Below, one piece after another: positions 1 through 10,260 of a DNA stretch of 64,000 nucleotides. The stretch is from Hemicordylus capensis (taxonomy: Eukaryota > Chordata > Lepidosauria > Squamata > Cordylidae). Under the pieces are notes generated by a model, which saw only the letters and a list, made by a program, of their open reading frames with translations, made no database searches and was not told the origin of the DNA. The first letter of the stretch is position 1, and each line of letters opens with the position of its first letter. Where the stretch lies: NCBI RefSeq assembly GCF_027244095.1, contig NC_069662.1, positions 18,502,501 to 18,566,500 of the forward strand. Reading direction: 5' to 3'. The position numbers were made by a program, and so were the translations under genes.

Positions 1-204
1 CATAGGAACACCTCAAATGCATAGTTCGTGATGATGTCATCCACCCCAATTCAAGGTGGATACATGAACGTTACATGAGGCGCAAATGGGCTAACTTGTA
101 AACTGCCTCACTGATTTGGACCAAATTTAGTCCAGTTGTAGGGATAGTGAAAGGAAAGTAGGCAGATTAGTTTTTACTATAACAACTTGTTATTTTTGTG
201 CATG

Positions 205-775
205 GTGTGGAAAAAGTGAAGCGTTGCTTTCTCTCCCCTAATACTAAAAGTTGAAGTCACCCAGTTAAATTGATGGGCAGTAGATTCAAGACAGATAAAG
301 TACTTCTTCACACAGTGCCTAATTATTGACATAATGGGAACAATGTGTAGTGATGGCCTCTGGTTTAGACAAACTCACAGAGCATGGTTCTGTCAATGGC
401 TTTTGGTTGTCATGGCTAGATATGGAACCTCCTTTTTCAGAGGCAATCTAACTCTGGAAGCCAGTTCTATGGAGAGGGCTAATGTTTTCATGCCTTCCTT
501 GTGAGCTTCCCAGAGGCATCTGGTTGGCCACAGCAGAAGCAAGATGTTGGACTATAACAGGGGTGGCCAACCTAAAGCTTTCCAGAAGTTGTTGGACTAC
601 AATTCCCATCATCCCCAGCTGCAATAAGTTGTAGCTAGAGGGGATGGGAATTGTAGTCTCACAACAGCTGGAGAGCTTCACACTGGCCACTCCTGGACCA
701 GAAGGAGATTTGGTCTGATCCAGCAGGACTCTTATGTTCTTTTCTACAGCTGTAGTTCTCAATATTTGGTGTAGC
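205..775 (+). mobile_element. CR1-like LINE 3'-end fragment, split by a MITE
   Basis: Degenerate match to a dispersed repeat seen again at 37530-38270, 55205-55565 and 59060-59280. It starts around a TACTTCTTCACACAG motif and ends in a CTGATCCAGCAGG...CTTATGTTCTT tail. I read it as a CR1-like LINE 3' end because its body (GGAATTC, GTGGTGATGGCC, GGCTTTAAAA) parallels the 3' end of typical CR1 copies. The MITE at 558-695 sits inside it. The subfamily name is uncertain. Confidence 0.55.
558..695. mobile_element. Palindromic hAT-type MITE (138 bp)
   Basis: Near-perfect inverted repeat with CAGGGGTGGCCA at the left end and a complementary ...CCACTCCTG right end. It is flanked by degenerate 8-bp duplications GACTATAA (550-557) and GACCAGAA (696-703). 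Comparison with other copies of the host repeat suggests the original site was GACTAGAA, so each duplicate carries one mutation. The core is the recurrent GGACTACAA/TTGTAGTC arm shared by all MITEs of this type in the window. Confidence 0.85.
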
Positions 776-930
776 ATAGTGGCTAAGCGACTGAGCTAGC
801 AGTCAAGAAATCCCTAGTTCAAATCTCACCTCTGCCATGTACTCACCAAATAGCTTAAGTTAAGATGTTCATTTCAGCTGCAGCCTGAAATAAGGGAATA
901 AAACTGACCTCCCTGCAGGGTTGTTGTATG
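766..930 (+). mobile_element. tRNA-derived SINE (CAGTGTGGCATAGTGG type)
   Basis: A tRNA-like head with a box A-like run (TAGCATAGTGGCTAAGCG) and a box B-like run (AGTTCAAATCTC) is followed by a tail containing CAGGGTTGTTGTATGAATTACA. The same SINE type recurs at 33890-34110 (minus), 38422-38682 and 47395-47650. No clean target duplication was seen. Confidence 0.7.
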
Positions 931-1069
931 AATTACAGCAAGATATTACAGGTAAAATGCTTTGAGCACTCTACTGGGCTTTGTAAAGGAGGCAGGGTGC
1001 CATCATCTTCCTGGCTGTGTTTCTGTGTCTTTAACAAGCCTCAAGAAGGAGCCATTCCTCTTCATTCTG

Positions 1070-1390
1070 CACTAGTCAGACTTCATCAGTGTCCAGTTCT
1101 GGGCACCACACTTTAAGAAGGATGTAGACAAATTGAAACCAGTTCAAAGGAGAGCAACAAAGATGGTCAGGGGTCTGGGAGATAAGCCCTTTGGAAAGGT
1201 GAAGGTATGTTTAGCCTGGAGAAGAGAAGACACAGAGGGATATGGCAACACTCTTTAAATACCTGAAGGGCAGTCACATGAAAGAGGACACAGACTTGTG
1301 CTCTGCTTTTCCAGAGGGCAGGGCAAGAGTAGATCTGATGGGCTTCAGTTACAGGAGGGTAGATTTCAGCTGAACATTAGAAGAAAAAAG
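1070..1390 (+). mobile_element. CR1 LINE 3' region, part 1
   Basis: Reads as the end of a CR1 reverse-transcriptase ORF. Recognisable stretches are CCAGTTCTGGGCACCACA, GGAGAGCAACAAAGATGGT, GTTTAGCCTGGAGAAGAGAAG and CTGAACATTAGAAG. The frame is decayed. It continues at 2066 after an insertion of about 675 bp. The minus-strand copy around the DIRS element is the same family. Confidence 0.8.
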
Positions 1391-2065
1391 TATGGGCCCA
1401 CAACAAAATGTCACAGAGACCCCTGATGTGAGAGGACAATGTGGAGGTTATTAGTTTATTTCATGATTGTGTGTGCACATGTGCACATACAGTGATTAGC
1501 AGATTAACAGATTCAGTGCCCTCCATTCCTCAGGAGAGTTCACACACATGCAGTTGTTTTTATGTTATGGGATGTGGGGCGGTTAACCCTGCTACCAAGA
1601 ACCAAATGTGTCAAACCCCTTCCCCCTCAGAAACACAAAGATGTGAAATGGCTGGTGAGAAAACGAAAGAGTTTTAGACACCCGTTACCCTCAGAAGCAG
1701 ATGGGGTTGTAACTGTCTTGAGGGAGCATTCTTCAAGGTGAGAAATTTCCTGCTCTTTTTGTTCAAGTCCCTTCCTCCCCACCACTGAGTTCTATTCACT
1801 TCACCCACCTAGTTGTCTATTAAGTACCCTCTGATCCACAAACATTCTGTTCCATTGAGTTACATTGAGGCAATTGGGGTTTTTTTGCAGGGTGGGTTTT
1901 TTGTTTGTTTATTTTTTGCCCTCTTAGGTTTTTTCCTTCAGATTTTTATGGAACCAGTGTATTTGCAGGTTACCTCAAATCTGCCAGTGCCATCTTCTCG
2001 CCTGCTGATGCCTGGGTTATGCATCCATAAAGATCATAACATTTCCAGCTCTTTTGGAAATAGAG
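1391..2065. other. Unclassified insertion splitting the CR1 copy
   Basis: The CR1 sequence breaks off after ...ACATTAGAAGAAAAAAG and resumes at ...ACTTCCTGATGGTATGAACAG. The intervening DNA has no coding signal I trust, a T-rich patch at 1880-1935 and no clear terminal repeats. It may be an unrecognised mobile element or several small ones. Confidence 0.4.
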
Positions 2066-2265
2066 ACTTCCTGATGGTATGAACAGTTTGACAATGGAAT
2101 AAATTGCCAGGGGTGGGGAGAGCTCTTCCTCAGTGGAAGTCTTCAGGTGGAGGCTGGATAGTTGTAAGTAGCTTAAGTTAAGCTGTTCTCTCCTTTTTAG
2201 CTGCAGCCATAGTGCTGGTTTTCTTCATCAAGCAGGAGGTTGGGCTAGGTGGCCAACAAGCCTGT
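2066..2265 (+). mobile_element. CR1 LINE 3' region, part 2
   Basis: Continuation of the CR1 copy, ending in the typical 3' block (GAACAGTTTGACAATGGAAT, then GGAGGCTGGATAG, then CAGGAGGTTGGGCTAGGTGGC). A short unrelated segment (about 2163-2222) with a TAGCTTAAGTTAAG motif interrupts it. Confidence 0.7.
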
Positions 2266-2274
2266 GACGGTTTG

Positions 2275-2520
2275 TATTTCTTAGTAAAGTAAAAGTAAAG
2301 TTGTGCCGTCGAGTCGGTGTCAACTCCTCGCGCCCGCAGAGCCCTGTGGTTGTCTTTGGTAGAATACAGGAGGGGTTTACCATTGCCTCCTCCCGCGCAG
2401 TATGAGATTATGCCTTTCAGCATCTTCCTATATCGCTGCTGCCCAACATAGGTGTTTCCAGCAGGGATTCGAACCAGCAACCTCTTGCTCCTTAGGCAAG
2501 TTACTTCCCTGCTGCGCCAT
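2275..2520 (-). mobile_element. tRNA-derived SINE, GCGCAGCGGG type
   Basis: Read on the minus strand, the head is ATGGCGCAGCAGGGAAGTAA with a box B-like GGTTCGAATCCC. The body holds TATAGGAAGATGCTGAAAGGC and the 3' end holds CACCGACTCGACGGCACAAC before a short A/T-rich tail. The same family is at 5505-5760 (+), 10950-11215 (-), 29218-29360 (-, fragment) and 46660-46775 (+, fragment). Confidence 0.8.
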
Positions 2521-2540
2521 TAGTACTGGTTGTTCTGTAT

Positions 2541-2661
2541 CAGGGGTGGGGAAACTTGGCCCTCCAGCTGTTTTTGAACTACAACTCCCACCATCCCCAG
2601 GCTGGGGATGATGGGAGTTGTAGTTCAACAACAGCTGGAGGGCCAAGGTTCCCCACCCCTG
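2541..2661. mobile_element. Palindromic hAT-type MITE (121 bp)
   Basis: Begins CAGGGGTGGGGAAAC and ends with the complement, GTTCCCCACCCCTG. The arms pair over most of their length around a short loop. Flanking 8-mers TTCTGTAT and TTCCATAT agree at six of eight positions. Confidence 0.85.
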
Positions 2662-3074
2662 TTCCATATGTTTTGGAATTTATATTTGTAGCATTGTGTA
2701 AGTCTGTGCCAGGAGGTTGATTGTCGGTGGCGGCAGAAGTGAGACCCCTGCAGGGAGGTTAAGGAAACCCTGCTTGGAATTCCGGAGGGAGACCGTTAAA
2801 AATCCTCCGGATGGCAGTTAGTCAATGAGTGAGGGGGGAGAAGTTGAGTGGAGGCTTGCAGACTTGGGGGCTCTTCTGAACAGGGGAGATTTATCGGGTG
2901 AAAAGAGAAATGGGGCTTAGGTGGAAGCAGGACGAGTGAACCTGTTCTCCACCAGAAAGCTAGGGCTTGTTCAGAGAGGAAGACCCAACAGACCTCAGCA
3001 GCAGGAGGAAAGCTGAGTCGAAACTCTGCAACCAGCCAAGCACCTGAAGCCCAGAGGGGAGGAAGGCCATTAAC

Positions 3075-3518
3075 CAGAGGTGCACCAGGTAATTTTGGAG
3101 CCTGGACATTAAGGCCTTTGGAGCGCCCGCCCCCTCCCACACACACACACACACACACACACTGTGACAGACACAGTATTTTTAACATGTGGGTTCTTGA
3201 GGGCACAAACAGCCACTGAACTCACAAGAATGCAAGGTTATAAAACAGGTCTATTCATGCAAATATGCATTAGCAGGAACATCTCAGCGCGCAACTTAAC
3301 ACCTTCCCACCCCACATTTCTCTTTCCCCACCCCTCTTGTCTCTCAAGCAGAGGTCATGCTCGGCTGCCCAGCGCAGGCCACAGTCACACTTGGCCAACT
3401 GGCCGGCAGCGCAGCAATCACACCACCCGAGGCAGACTAAAGGGGATCGGGGAGTGGGCAGGGGGTGCACGGAGGCCTTGGACTTCGGCCCGGAAGTCCA
3501 GGGGTAAGAGCACCTCTG
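3075..3518. mobile_element. Non-autonomous hAT element, CAGAGGTGC ends (444 bp)
   Basis: Left end CAGAGGTGCACC and right end AGAGCACCTCTG are inverted. The flanking 8-mers CCATTAAC (3067-3074) and CCATTCAC (3519-3526) agree at seven of eight positions. An AC microsatellite and about 200 bp of unrelated-looking sequence lie inside. A relative without a clear right end is at 23254-23455, and the 39961-40529 element has a similar right terminus. Confidence 0.8.
3138..3162. repeat. (AC)n microsatellite
   Basis: Uninterrupted AC dinucleotide repeat inside the hAT derivative. A second tract of similar length is at 4115-4139. Confidence 0.95.
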
Positions 3519-3777
3519 CCATTCACATCTCTGTAAGCTGTGTCAACACTTTGAAACCACTATGCTTATGTCCCTCTATGACTTGCAGCCACCACGCTTA
3601 AAGAACGTTTGCTAAACAAACACAAAAAATCCTGTTTAGGTTTTTTTAGAAGTGCATTTTGTTTATTCTCCCACAATACCTGAAGAGAGACCCCCCACGG
3701 TACTACACAGTTCATTGGGGGAGAAGTGTGGATTGCTGGAGGTTTCCCAAACAGCAGAATTTACCGTGAGTTTTCTA

Positions 3778-4025
3778 TGAGGCTTTACTGCGAGTTCAAA
3801 GTAGCCCCCCCCAATAACTCAAAAAATGGGGTTTTTAAAAACCCCAGATATAAATCCAGCTACACTCTTAACACACAGTGAAAAACCCGAATCGTGTGTG
3901 AAGTGCTCCCTTCCTGATAGCACGCAAGAACTTTGGGGTAAATCTGGCTGATATGTGAACGCACCCCCTCCATTCCGGAGGAGATGCGGACTAAAAGCCT
4001 GGTGTGGAAAACTGCCAGGTCTCAG
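3778..4025. repeat. Unclassified dispersed repeat, copy A
   Basis: About 240 bp are shared in the same orientation with 60765-61310, where another element interrupts it. Landmarks are GAGGCTTTACTGCGAG, GTGTGTGAAGTGC, CTTTGGGGTAAAT and TGATATGTGAACGCACCCC. I see no tRNA boxes, reverse transcriptase or obvious terminal repeats, so the class is unknown. Confidence 0.7.
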
Positions 4026-4139
4026 ATACTGCCAAACAGATCTGAGTGGTGGCAGCAAAGATATCCTGAGGGAGGGTGACCACTACAAAGCCCATCTCCA
4101 ACTTTGTGGTTCTTACACACACACACACACACACACACC

Positions 4140-4986
4140 TACCTACCTGCTACCACATATTTCCGTGTGAGACTCATCTGCTAAATTTCAGCATGGTGGG
4201 ATTAAAGATACAGGAACAAGGCCAAAGTACGAGGTGGGGATAAACATGGCAACCCCAAACAGTTTGTAGAATGTTCAGTCAACCCATCCACAACCGCTGA
4301 TGAAATTCACACAAGCCCTTCCTTGATAAAGGTGACCATAAATAAACTCCACGTGTTTGATGATTTTCACCTCCCCTCCTTTCAGCAACACCTCATTAAT
4401 CTCAATGCTCCCTGCAGGTAACAAATTATGTAGCAAGGGAGTTAGCACAACAGAAGCCATCTTGTGTCCATCTATTATTTCGTCCTCTTTCCCTGTCCGC
4501 GATTAACTAAAACATTTACACTAACTTGACCTGAAAAGGGAGCAGGGAAAAGTGTCTTTCTTGTTTCCTTTTAAAAATACAAAGCCACCAGTCTTCTTTA
4601 TCTAGCAAATGGCCTTCATGTGTCCTGTGGTGTTATCTAATTCACAGCACAGGCCTGAGAAAGTGGGAGTTATTGGGTGGGTTCTTGTCAACCAGTTTGA
4701 AGAAATAATGTATTTCCTGGTGAAAACTCATCTCTCTTGCCTTAACGTGCTTGTTAAAGTAATCTCGGCATTGAAACAACTTTTTGGATGGCAGCCATCT
4801 TGCTACTAGATGTAGCAAACCTAGTATAAAAGTTGTCCTTAGAGAATTCCTCTCTAATTTGGTAGTCTGCATTTTCAAGATCTGTGTGGATTTATCCTCT
4901 GGGTATCTGGATAAGGGGCTGGCCATCCCAGAAACCAAATTCAACACTATTGCCAGGAATTGGTAAATATCTTGAGATATTTAAAT
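4140..4986. other. No gene or repeat recognised
   Basis: Ordinary intergenic DNA to my reading, with only short open frames lacking domain signatures, splice signals or codon bias. Confidence 0.5.
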
Positions 4987-5324
4987 CAGGTCTGTGCAAC
5001 TTCAGCCTGCTAGTTGTTCTTGGACTACAACCAGGCCTGTCTAGCCAGCCTAAACATGGGGGGGCGGGCAATGTTTGCCAAAAAGGTGGCGGCGGCGGGC
5101 AGCATATCTGGCCTTTTAAAGACAACATTCAAGCAACTTTAGATTATTTGAAAATTATTTGTTTGTAAAAGCTTAGGATGGGGCAGAGAAAAATTTAATG
5201 TGGACCAGCCAACACCCACTCCCACCAGCTATGGGTCTGACTACAATGCTTATCATCCTCAGCTAACAGGGATTATGGGAGCTGTAGTCCAACAACATCT
5301 TGAGGGCCAAAGTTGTGCAGCTCT
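4987..5324. mobile_element. Palindromic hAT-type MITE split by another hAT element
   Basis: Left arm CAGGTCTGTGCAACTTCAG... and right arm ...CCAAAGTTGTGCAGCTC are inverted. The arms are separated by the insertion at 5032-5239 rather than by the usual short loop. The outer flanks are only weakly duplicated. Confidence 0.7.
5032..5239. mobile_element. hAT derivative nested in a MITE (208 bp)
   Basis: Starts CAGGCCTGTCTAGC and ends ATGGGTCTG. It is flanked by ACTACAAC and ACTACAAT (seven of eight identical), which are part of the host MITE's arm. The interior has a (GGC)-rich patch and nothing coding. Confidence 0.7.
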
Positions 5325-5504
5325 TTTTAAACAATAAATTTTGATTTACTTTGCTCTTAATTAGGCTATTACATGGCATCTTGGCTGTAGGATATAAGAA
5401 GAGCTCTGCTGGATCATACCAAATCTCTATCTAATCCAACATCTTGCTTTCTTTTGTGTTACTCCAAGAATTGTGAGCATATAATCCCTTTTATATTTAT
5501 CTAA

Positions 5505-5760
5505 GTATCAATGGCGCAGCGGGAAATGACCTGCCTAGCAAGCATGAGGTTGCCATTTCAGATCCCTGCTGGTATGTTTCCCAGACTATGGGAAGCACCT
5601 ATTTCGGGCAGCAGCAATATAGGAAGATGCTGAAAGGCATTGTCTCATATTGCATGGGAGATGGCAATGGTAAATCCCTCCTCTGTTCTACCAAAGGAAA
5701 AACCACAGGGCTCTGTGCTCACCAGGAGTCAACACCGACTCAAGGGCACACTTGACCTTT
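5505..5760 (+). mobile_element. tRNA-derived SINE, GCGCAGCGGG type
   Basis: Full-length forward copy. It has the ATGGCGCAGCGGGAAATGAC head, a box B-like segment (CATTTCAGATCCC), the AGGAAGATGCTGAAAGGC body and a 3' CACCGACTCAAGGGCACACTT tail. It is the best copy of the family here for defining the consensus. Confidence 0.85.
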
Positions 5761-5830
5761 AAGTATCAAGGGGATGCCCACAACCCTTAGAGCAGCAGCA
5801 GCCATGTGAGTAGAGGTCCCACTTTCCCCC

Positions 5831-5968
5831 CAGCATCTTCTTTCTCAAATCGGAATCCCCAGATGTTGCTGGACTACAGGTTCCATCACTCCTGGCCACA
5901 ATGGCCAGGCAGGGATGATGGGAGTTGTACTGCAAGAACATCTGGGAACCCAAGTTTGAGAACTCCTG
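5831..5968. mobile_element. Palindromic hAT-type MITE, diverged
   Basis: Inverted arms TTTCTCAAATCGGAATCCCC and AACCCAAGTTTGAGAACTCC surround a GGCCACAATGGCC centre. No target duplication is convincing. The left end is about 5831. Confidence 0.65.
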
Positions 5969-5999
5969 TCCTATCATGTAGAAATTCAGCTGATGAATG

Positions 6000-6660
6000 T
6001 TTTCCAGACTGTGGCTGGCATCCAGATTAAGTTACTCAGTAGAACTACTCAGGACTTACTCTCAAAGATTGTTTTACTTCAGTCAGACTACCATTGAATC
6101 ACTTAGGATGTCAGCTGAGTGATGTGATACGGAACATTGAACAGACAAATCTACTGTACTTTTAACAGGCATACAAAGAGATGATTTTTTTAGGTGCAGC
6201 TTTTCTCACCTTATCCTAAAGCATAACAAGTTGAACTTATCAAAATTCCCACTCTTGCATGGCTATCGATGTTTGTTTGACCTTTGCATCTGCTCCCCTT
6301 GTATATGTTCATGTTTGTTCTCTGAAACAGATACCCTAGCGGTCATAAATAAGAATGAAGGCAGGTTAAATTATACAGCTGACACAGGTGCTGGGAGAGG
6401 TCAGTGCTATGACATGCTTGACTCAGCCTTTGCCCATCTGGGCACTTCTTACCCAACACTGAATCAAATCCTTGGCCTATCTTTGTGTTCTGACTGGCAG
6501 CAGTTCTCCAGAGTTTCAGGGTCTTTTCCAAACTACCTGAGATGTTGGTGGCTGAGCCTGAGACCTTCTTCATGCAAGAAATGTGTTTCAACACTGAGCT
6601 CCAATTTCTTGGCATTCCCTGCCTGAGGCCTTCAGCCTGACTAGTGTTGCTGCTAGCAAG
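6000..6660. other. No gene recognised
   Basis: A 131-codon open frame at 6231-6626 has no domain, motif or plausible splice context and is overlapped by comparable frames on the other strand. I treat it as chance. Confidence 0.5.
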
Positions 6661-6669
6661 TGATTATGG

Positions 6670-7300
6670 TGGGCTGGTCTTGTGGTAGCAAGCATGAATT
6701 CTCCCTTTTGCTTAGCAGGGTATGCCTTGCTTTACATTTGGATGGGTGTCTACATGTGAGTGCTATCAGATATTCCCGTTAAGGGATGGGGCCATAGCTT
6801 AGTGGCAGAGTACCTGTTTGCATGCTGAAGGTACCAGGTTCACTCCCTGGCATCTCCAGGTAGCACCAGGAGAGACTCATAGGAAACATAGGAAGCTGCC
6901 ATATACTGAGTCAGACCATTGGTCTATATAGCTCAGTATTGTCTTCACAGACCGGCCGCAGCTTCTCCAAGGTTGCAGTCAGGAATCTCTCAGCCCTATC
7001 TTGGAGATGCTGCCAGGGAGGGAACTTGGAACCTTCTGCTCTTCCCAGAGCGGCTCCATCCCCTGAGGGGAATATATTACAGGGCACTTCTAGTCTCACA
7101 CTTCTAGTCTCCCTTTCATATGCAACCAGGGCAAACCCTGCTTAGCTAAGGGGACAAGTCATGCTTGCTACCACAAGACCAGCTCTCTTCAGACTCCCAC
7201 CTGAAACCTTGGAGAGTTACTGCTAGTCAGTGTAGACGATATTGAGCGAGAGGGACCAGGCTACTGACTGAGTAAAAGGCAGCTTCCTATGTTCCATTAA
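6670..7300 (+). mobile_element. 5S rRNA-Sauria chimeric SINE (outer copy)
   Basis: A 5S rRNA-like head (GCTTAGCAGGGT..., then TTTGGATGGGTGTCTAC) is followed by the tRNA-like Sauria body with box A-like TAGCTTAGTGGCAGAG and box B-like GGTTCACTCC. The element is interrupted at 6882-7191 by a second SINE of the same kind and resumes with CACCTGAAACCTTGGAGAG, ending in the GGCAGCTTCCTATGTTCC tail near 7300. Confidence 0.8.
6882..7191 (-). mobile_element. 5S rRNA-Sauria chimeric SINE nested in another copy
   Basis: On the minus strand it runs from AGAGCTGGTCTTGTGGTAGC through the 5S-like GCTAAGCAGGGT...GGTTGCATATG, a degraded tRNA-like middle and the ATGGCAGCTTCCTATGTTTCC tail. AGACTC flanks both sides (before 6882 and after 7191), consistent with a short target duplication. 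Confidence 0.8.
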
Positions 7301-7372
7301 CAGATCGTGCTCAAGAATATCCATCTTTGGGAGACATGGGGATATGATTTAAAACTGGGTGAAGGACAGGGG

Positions 7373-7762
7373 CAGGGGCCTAACTATAATAGGGCAAGGG
7401 GAGACAGTTGTCTGGGGCCCCACTGCCTTGGGGGGCCCCTCAGAGGCAAGTCACATGACTGACTCCCCCAGCCACACACCCGCCCGGGCTTCCTTCAGTT
7501 GTATTCATCCTCCGAAATTGATGTGAGTGTTAAGACCTGGAGCTACCAGAACAGTATGTCTTTCTCTAGTACCATTAAATGACTTGCATCGTGGATATTC
7601 TATTGTGGCACATAGGATGTGTGTGTGTGTATAACACTATATTTTTTGTTACCACTATTCAGCCTTATTTAAGATTTCTTTACTTCATGAGCTGAGCTTC
7701 AGTGAGGGGGGGCCATTTTAAAATCTTGTATCTGGGCCCACTCAAACCTTGCTACACCCCTA
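7373..7762 (+). mobile_element. Non-autonomous hAT element hAT-N1, copy 1 (390 bp)
   Basis: Begins CAGGGGCCTAACTATAATAG and ends CCAACCTTGCTACACCCCTA-like sequence inverted to it. Perfect 8-bp duplication GACAGGGG (7365-7372 and 7763-7770). Three further copies lie at 30387-30804 (-), 35962-36384 (-) and 60899-61213 (+). No transposase is encoded. Confidence 0.92.
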
Positions 7763-8114
7763 GACAGGGGTGTGGGACCCGGTTAATTTTAAACCTCTCA
7801 GCAGCATTTGTTACCATCAGTTATAGTCAAGGTGGCCAAAGGTATGGTGGCACCTGAGGCAAGGTGGCAAATACGGTTTTGTCCATCACCTTCGGTGGGG
7901 GTTCAGCCTTTGCAAACTTTGAACATAAGAGTGGAGGACAAGGGGGAGGGTCGTTTGCTAACAGCCTCTTCTTCTCTCTTTGTGCTTCCTGCAAGCTTTG
8001 CAAGAAGTGCCAGGATGGCCCTCTTCTCTTTGCAAGGTTTGCAAGCCTCAGCTTGTTCCCAAAGAGCTGCTCTGATGGAGGCATCTTGCCACTCAGGTGG
8101 CGTGGCTCCCCAGG

Positions 8115-8682
8115 CAGGGGTGGATTAAGCCTTTTGCCACCCATAGGTGGCCAAGGATTTTTGCCTCCCCTTTCTGGGCAGCCGCCAGCCCACAGCGAGG
8201 GTGGAGGGGAGGGGAAAGACCCCCCTTTACCTTTAAAATACTGCTGTGCGGCAGGTGGGGTGGCAGTGGTGGCGGGGCAAGGGGAATGTCCCCTCTTTTA
8301 GCAATCCCCTCTGTGCGGAGGGATGGGGCAGCATGGGTTGTAAGAGAGAGTTCCTTCCAGCTCCCCCCTTCCTCCAAAATGACTGCACAGCATGCCCCAT
8401 CTGCAGTCTGTTATGACCTTTCTCCACGTTCAGAAAAAGGCCCAACGGACTACACTTGGGGCATGCAGTCATTTCGGAGGGAGGAGGGGAGCTGGAAGGA
8501 GCTCTCCCTCGCCACCCCATCCCTCCATGCAGCAGGTGTTGCTAAAAGGGAGAACCTTCCCCTCACCCTACCACCCTCGCTGCATCAGCAGCCGTCCCCA
8601 GAGAGGTGTGGCAAAATTTGAGGAGCAGCAAATTTTGCCACCATAGGCAAGTGCCTACTATGCCTCTCCTTCAATCCATCTG
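8115..8682. mobile_element. Foldback hAT-like element, about 570 bp
   Basis: Starts CAGGGGTGGATTAAGC and ends CTTCAATCCATCTG, with long imperfect inverted arms. The best-paired part is GAGCTGGAAGGAGCTCTC against its complement on either side of about 8398-8458, next to GGGGCATGCAGTCATTT. Flanking 8-mers do not match. Several overlapping open frames here arise because both arms lack stops and should not be called genes. Confidence 0.7.
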
Positions 8683-9175
8683 GAGGCGTAGATTTGTCAT
8701 GGTTCCTCTCCTAAGTGCAAGGTAGATTCCTGAAGGTGGTGCTGAAATGCTGTTGTTCCTCTCCCCGGGAACTGCCCTGTGGGATTCTTTAAGGTTTTGT
8801 TTTGCCTCCCATGCTTTTTAATATCTACACGAAACCTCTGGGGTGAACGCATCCAGTGTGCAATATCACCAGGGATCTCTCGTTAGCTGCATTTCAGCTC
8901 ACAATCTAGACATTTCTGTTCGAGCAGGCTATTAATTTGCATTCTGAATTTATAATTTCAATCCTGGCTAAATGCATTGGTATGTTCCTGGTGGCCACAT
9001 CTATTTTTCCTTTCTATGAGTGCATGTGAGAGATTAGGGATGGAACAGATGGGAGTACACTCAAGATTAATCCAGATAAAACAAAGATTATGATAGTGAG
9101 GGGCTCAGTTGATGTTAGATGAGCAATCTCTGTTCTAGACAATGTCACACTCCCTCCTAAAGATCACGGTTTGGG

Positions 9176-9625
9176 AGTTCATATATTTATGCATTAAAGT
9201 ATTTGTATCCCACCCCTCCAGTCCAAAACTGTTTGGGGCAGCTCACAAAATATCAAGACAATAACACAGATAAAACCATCTAAATTAATAAAATTACAAT
9301 TGAAAAACACCCAATTAAAACCAGCTGTTAACATTTTTAGAGATGCACTAGATACAAACCGCAAATGAAATCCAAAAAGCCTCTCTAAAAATCTAAGCCT
9401 TTAAAGTTTCTTTAAAACCCTGAGGGGGGAATATAACGGAGGTCTTCCAAGAGGGCATTCCAGCGTCAAGGGGCCAAAACCAAAAAGGCCCCATTTCTAA
9501 TCCCTGCCAGCTGAATCTCAGGAGCAGAGATGAAGAACAATCATCTTCGTCATCTTGGGTCCTGGCAGATTCATATAGACCAGTTCCCTTGGACCTGGCA
9601 TTTTCCCTGAACATCTAGGCAGCAG
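9176..9625 (-). repeat. Reverse-oriented dispersed insertion in the L2 copy
   Basis: It interrupts the L2 reading just after a GGTTTGGGAGTTC motif. On the minus strand it ends in TTTGTGAGCTGCCCCAAACAG...GGGATACAAATACTTTAA, a LINE or SINE tail-like sequence followed by simple A/T-rich DNA. The family is not identified. Confidence 0.45.
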
Positions 9626-9893
9626 CTATGGCCTGTAGTGCTTTATCCCCAATTTTGCAGTGTGCCAACTGTGTCCAATGCTGGATGACAAAAAAGTCTC
9701 TAATGCGTTGTATGTGGGGATGTGCCCAAATTGGTTCTGGAAACTTTAAACGATTCAAAATGCAGCTGCCCATTTGTTATGAGGTATGCCCCTTTATGGA
9801 CATATAACATCTATTTTGAAACAATGTTATTGGTTACCAGTTTGTTGCTGGCCCCAATTCAAGGTGCTATTTTTGACATTTAAAACCTTAAGC

Positions 9894-10174
9894 CAAAAGT
9901 GGCCAACAGTTGCAACTGTTGTTGGATTACAATTCCAATAATCGCCAGCCACAATAAATTGCAGCTGCCTGGGGATGATGGAAGCTGTAGTCCAGGCATC
10001 CCCAAACTGCGGCCCTCCAGATGTTGCTGAACTACAACTTCCAGCATACTCACCCACAAAAAATTGTGTCTAGGGATGCTGGGAGTTGTAGTTCAGCAAC
10101 ATCTGGAGGGCTGCAGTTTGGGGATGCCTGCTGTAGTCCAACAGCAGCTGGAGAGCTTCAGGTTAGCCAGCCCA
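9894..10174. mobile_element. Palindromic hAT-type MITE split by a second MITE
   Basis: Outer arms CCAACAGTTGCAACTGTTGTTGG and CCAACAGCAGCTGGAGAGCTT surround the inner MITE at 9993-10130. The outer ends resemble CAGGGGTGGCCAAC but are diverged, so this is the older of the pair. Confidence 0.75.
9993..10130. mobile_element. Inner palindromic hAT-type MITE (138 bp)
   Basis: Starts CAGGCATCCCCAAACTGC and ends with its complement GCAGTTTGGGGATGCCTG. A perfect 8-bp duplication CTGTAGTC occupies 9985-9992 and 10131-10138. The arms are nearly identical, suggesting a young copy. Confidence 0.95.
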
Positions 10175-10260
10175 TTTCATCTTTCCCTTTTAAGACCCCT
10201 CCCCTTGCTTGATGACCAACCAATGAAGCCCTTCTGGAGGTACCATGGTTTTTTCAGATG

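Larger units (their letters stand above)
8795..10260 (+). mobile_element. Decayed L2 LINE, in three pieces
   Basis: Pieces at 8795-9175, 9626-9893 and about 10185-10260. The first includes MLFNIYTKPLG-like and KINPDKTKIMIV-like codons matching the intact L2 at 31347-33245. The second includes a YWLPVCCWPQFKVLFLTFKTL-like segment. They are separated by a reverse-oriented insertion (9176-9625) and two nested MITEs (9894-10174). Many stops and shifts, clearly dead. Confidence 0.75.

Noticed and set aside
3164-3601. 145-codon open frame
   Set aside because: It runs through the hAT derivative at 3075-3518 and its microsatellite border. No domain.
6231-6626. 131-codon open frame that could be an exon
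   Set aside because: No acceptor or donor in frame, no recognisable motif, and an overlapping frame of similar length on the other strand.
7808-8646. Several overlapping open frames of 84-174 codons on both strands
   Set aside because: They lie over a GC-rich foldback transposon whose arms mirror each other. The frames reflect base composition, not genes.
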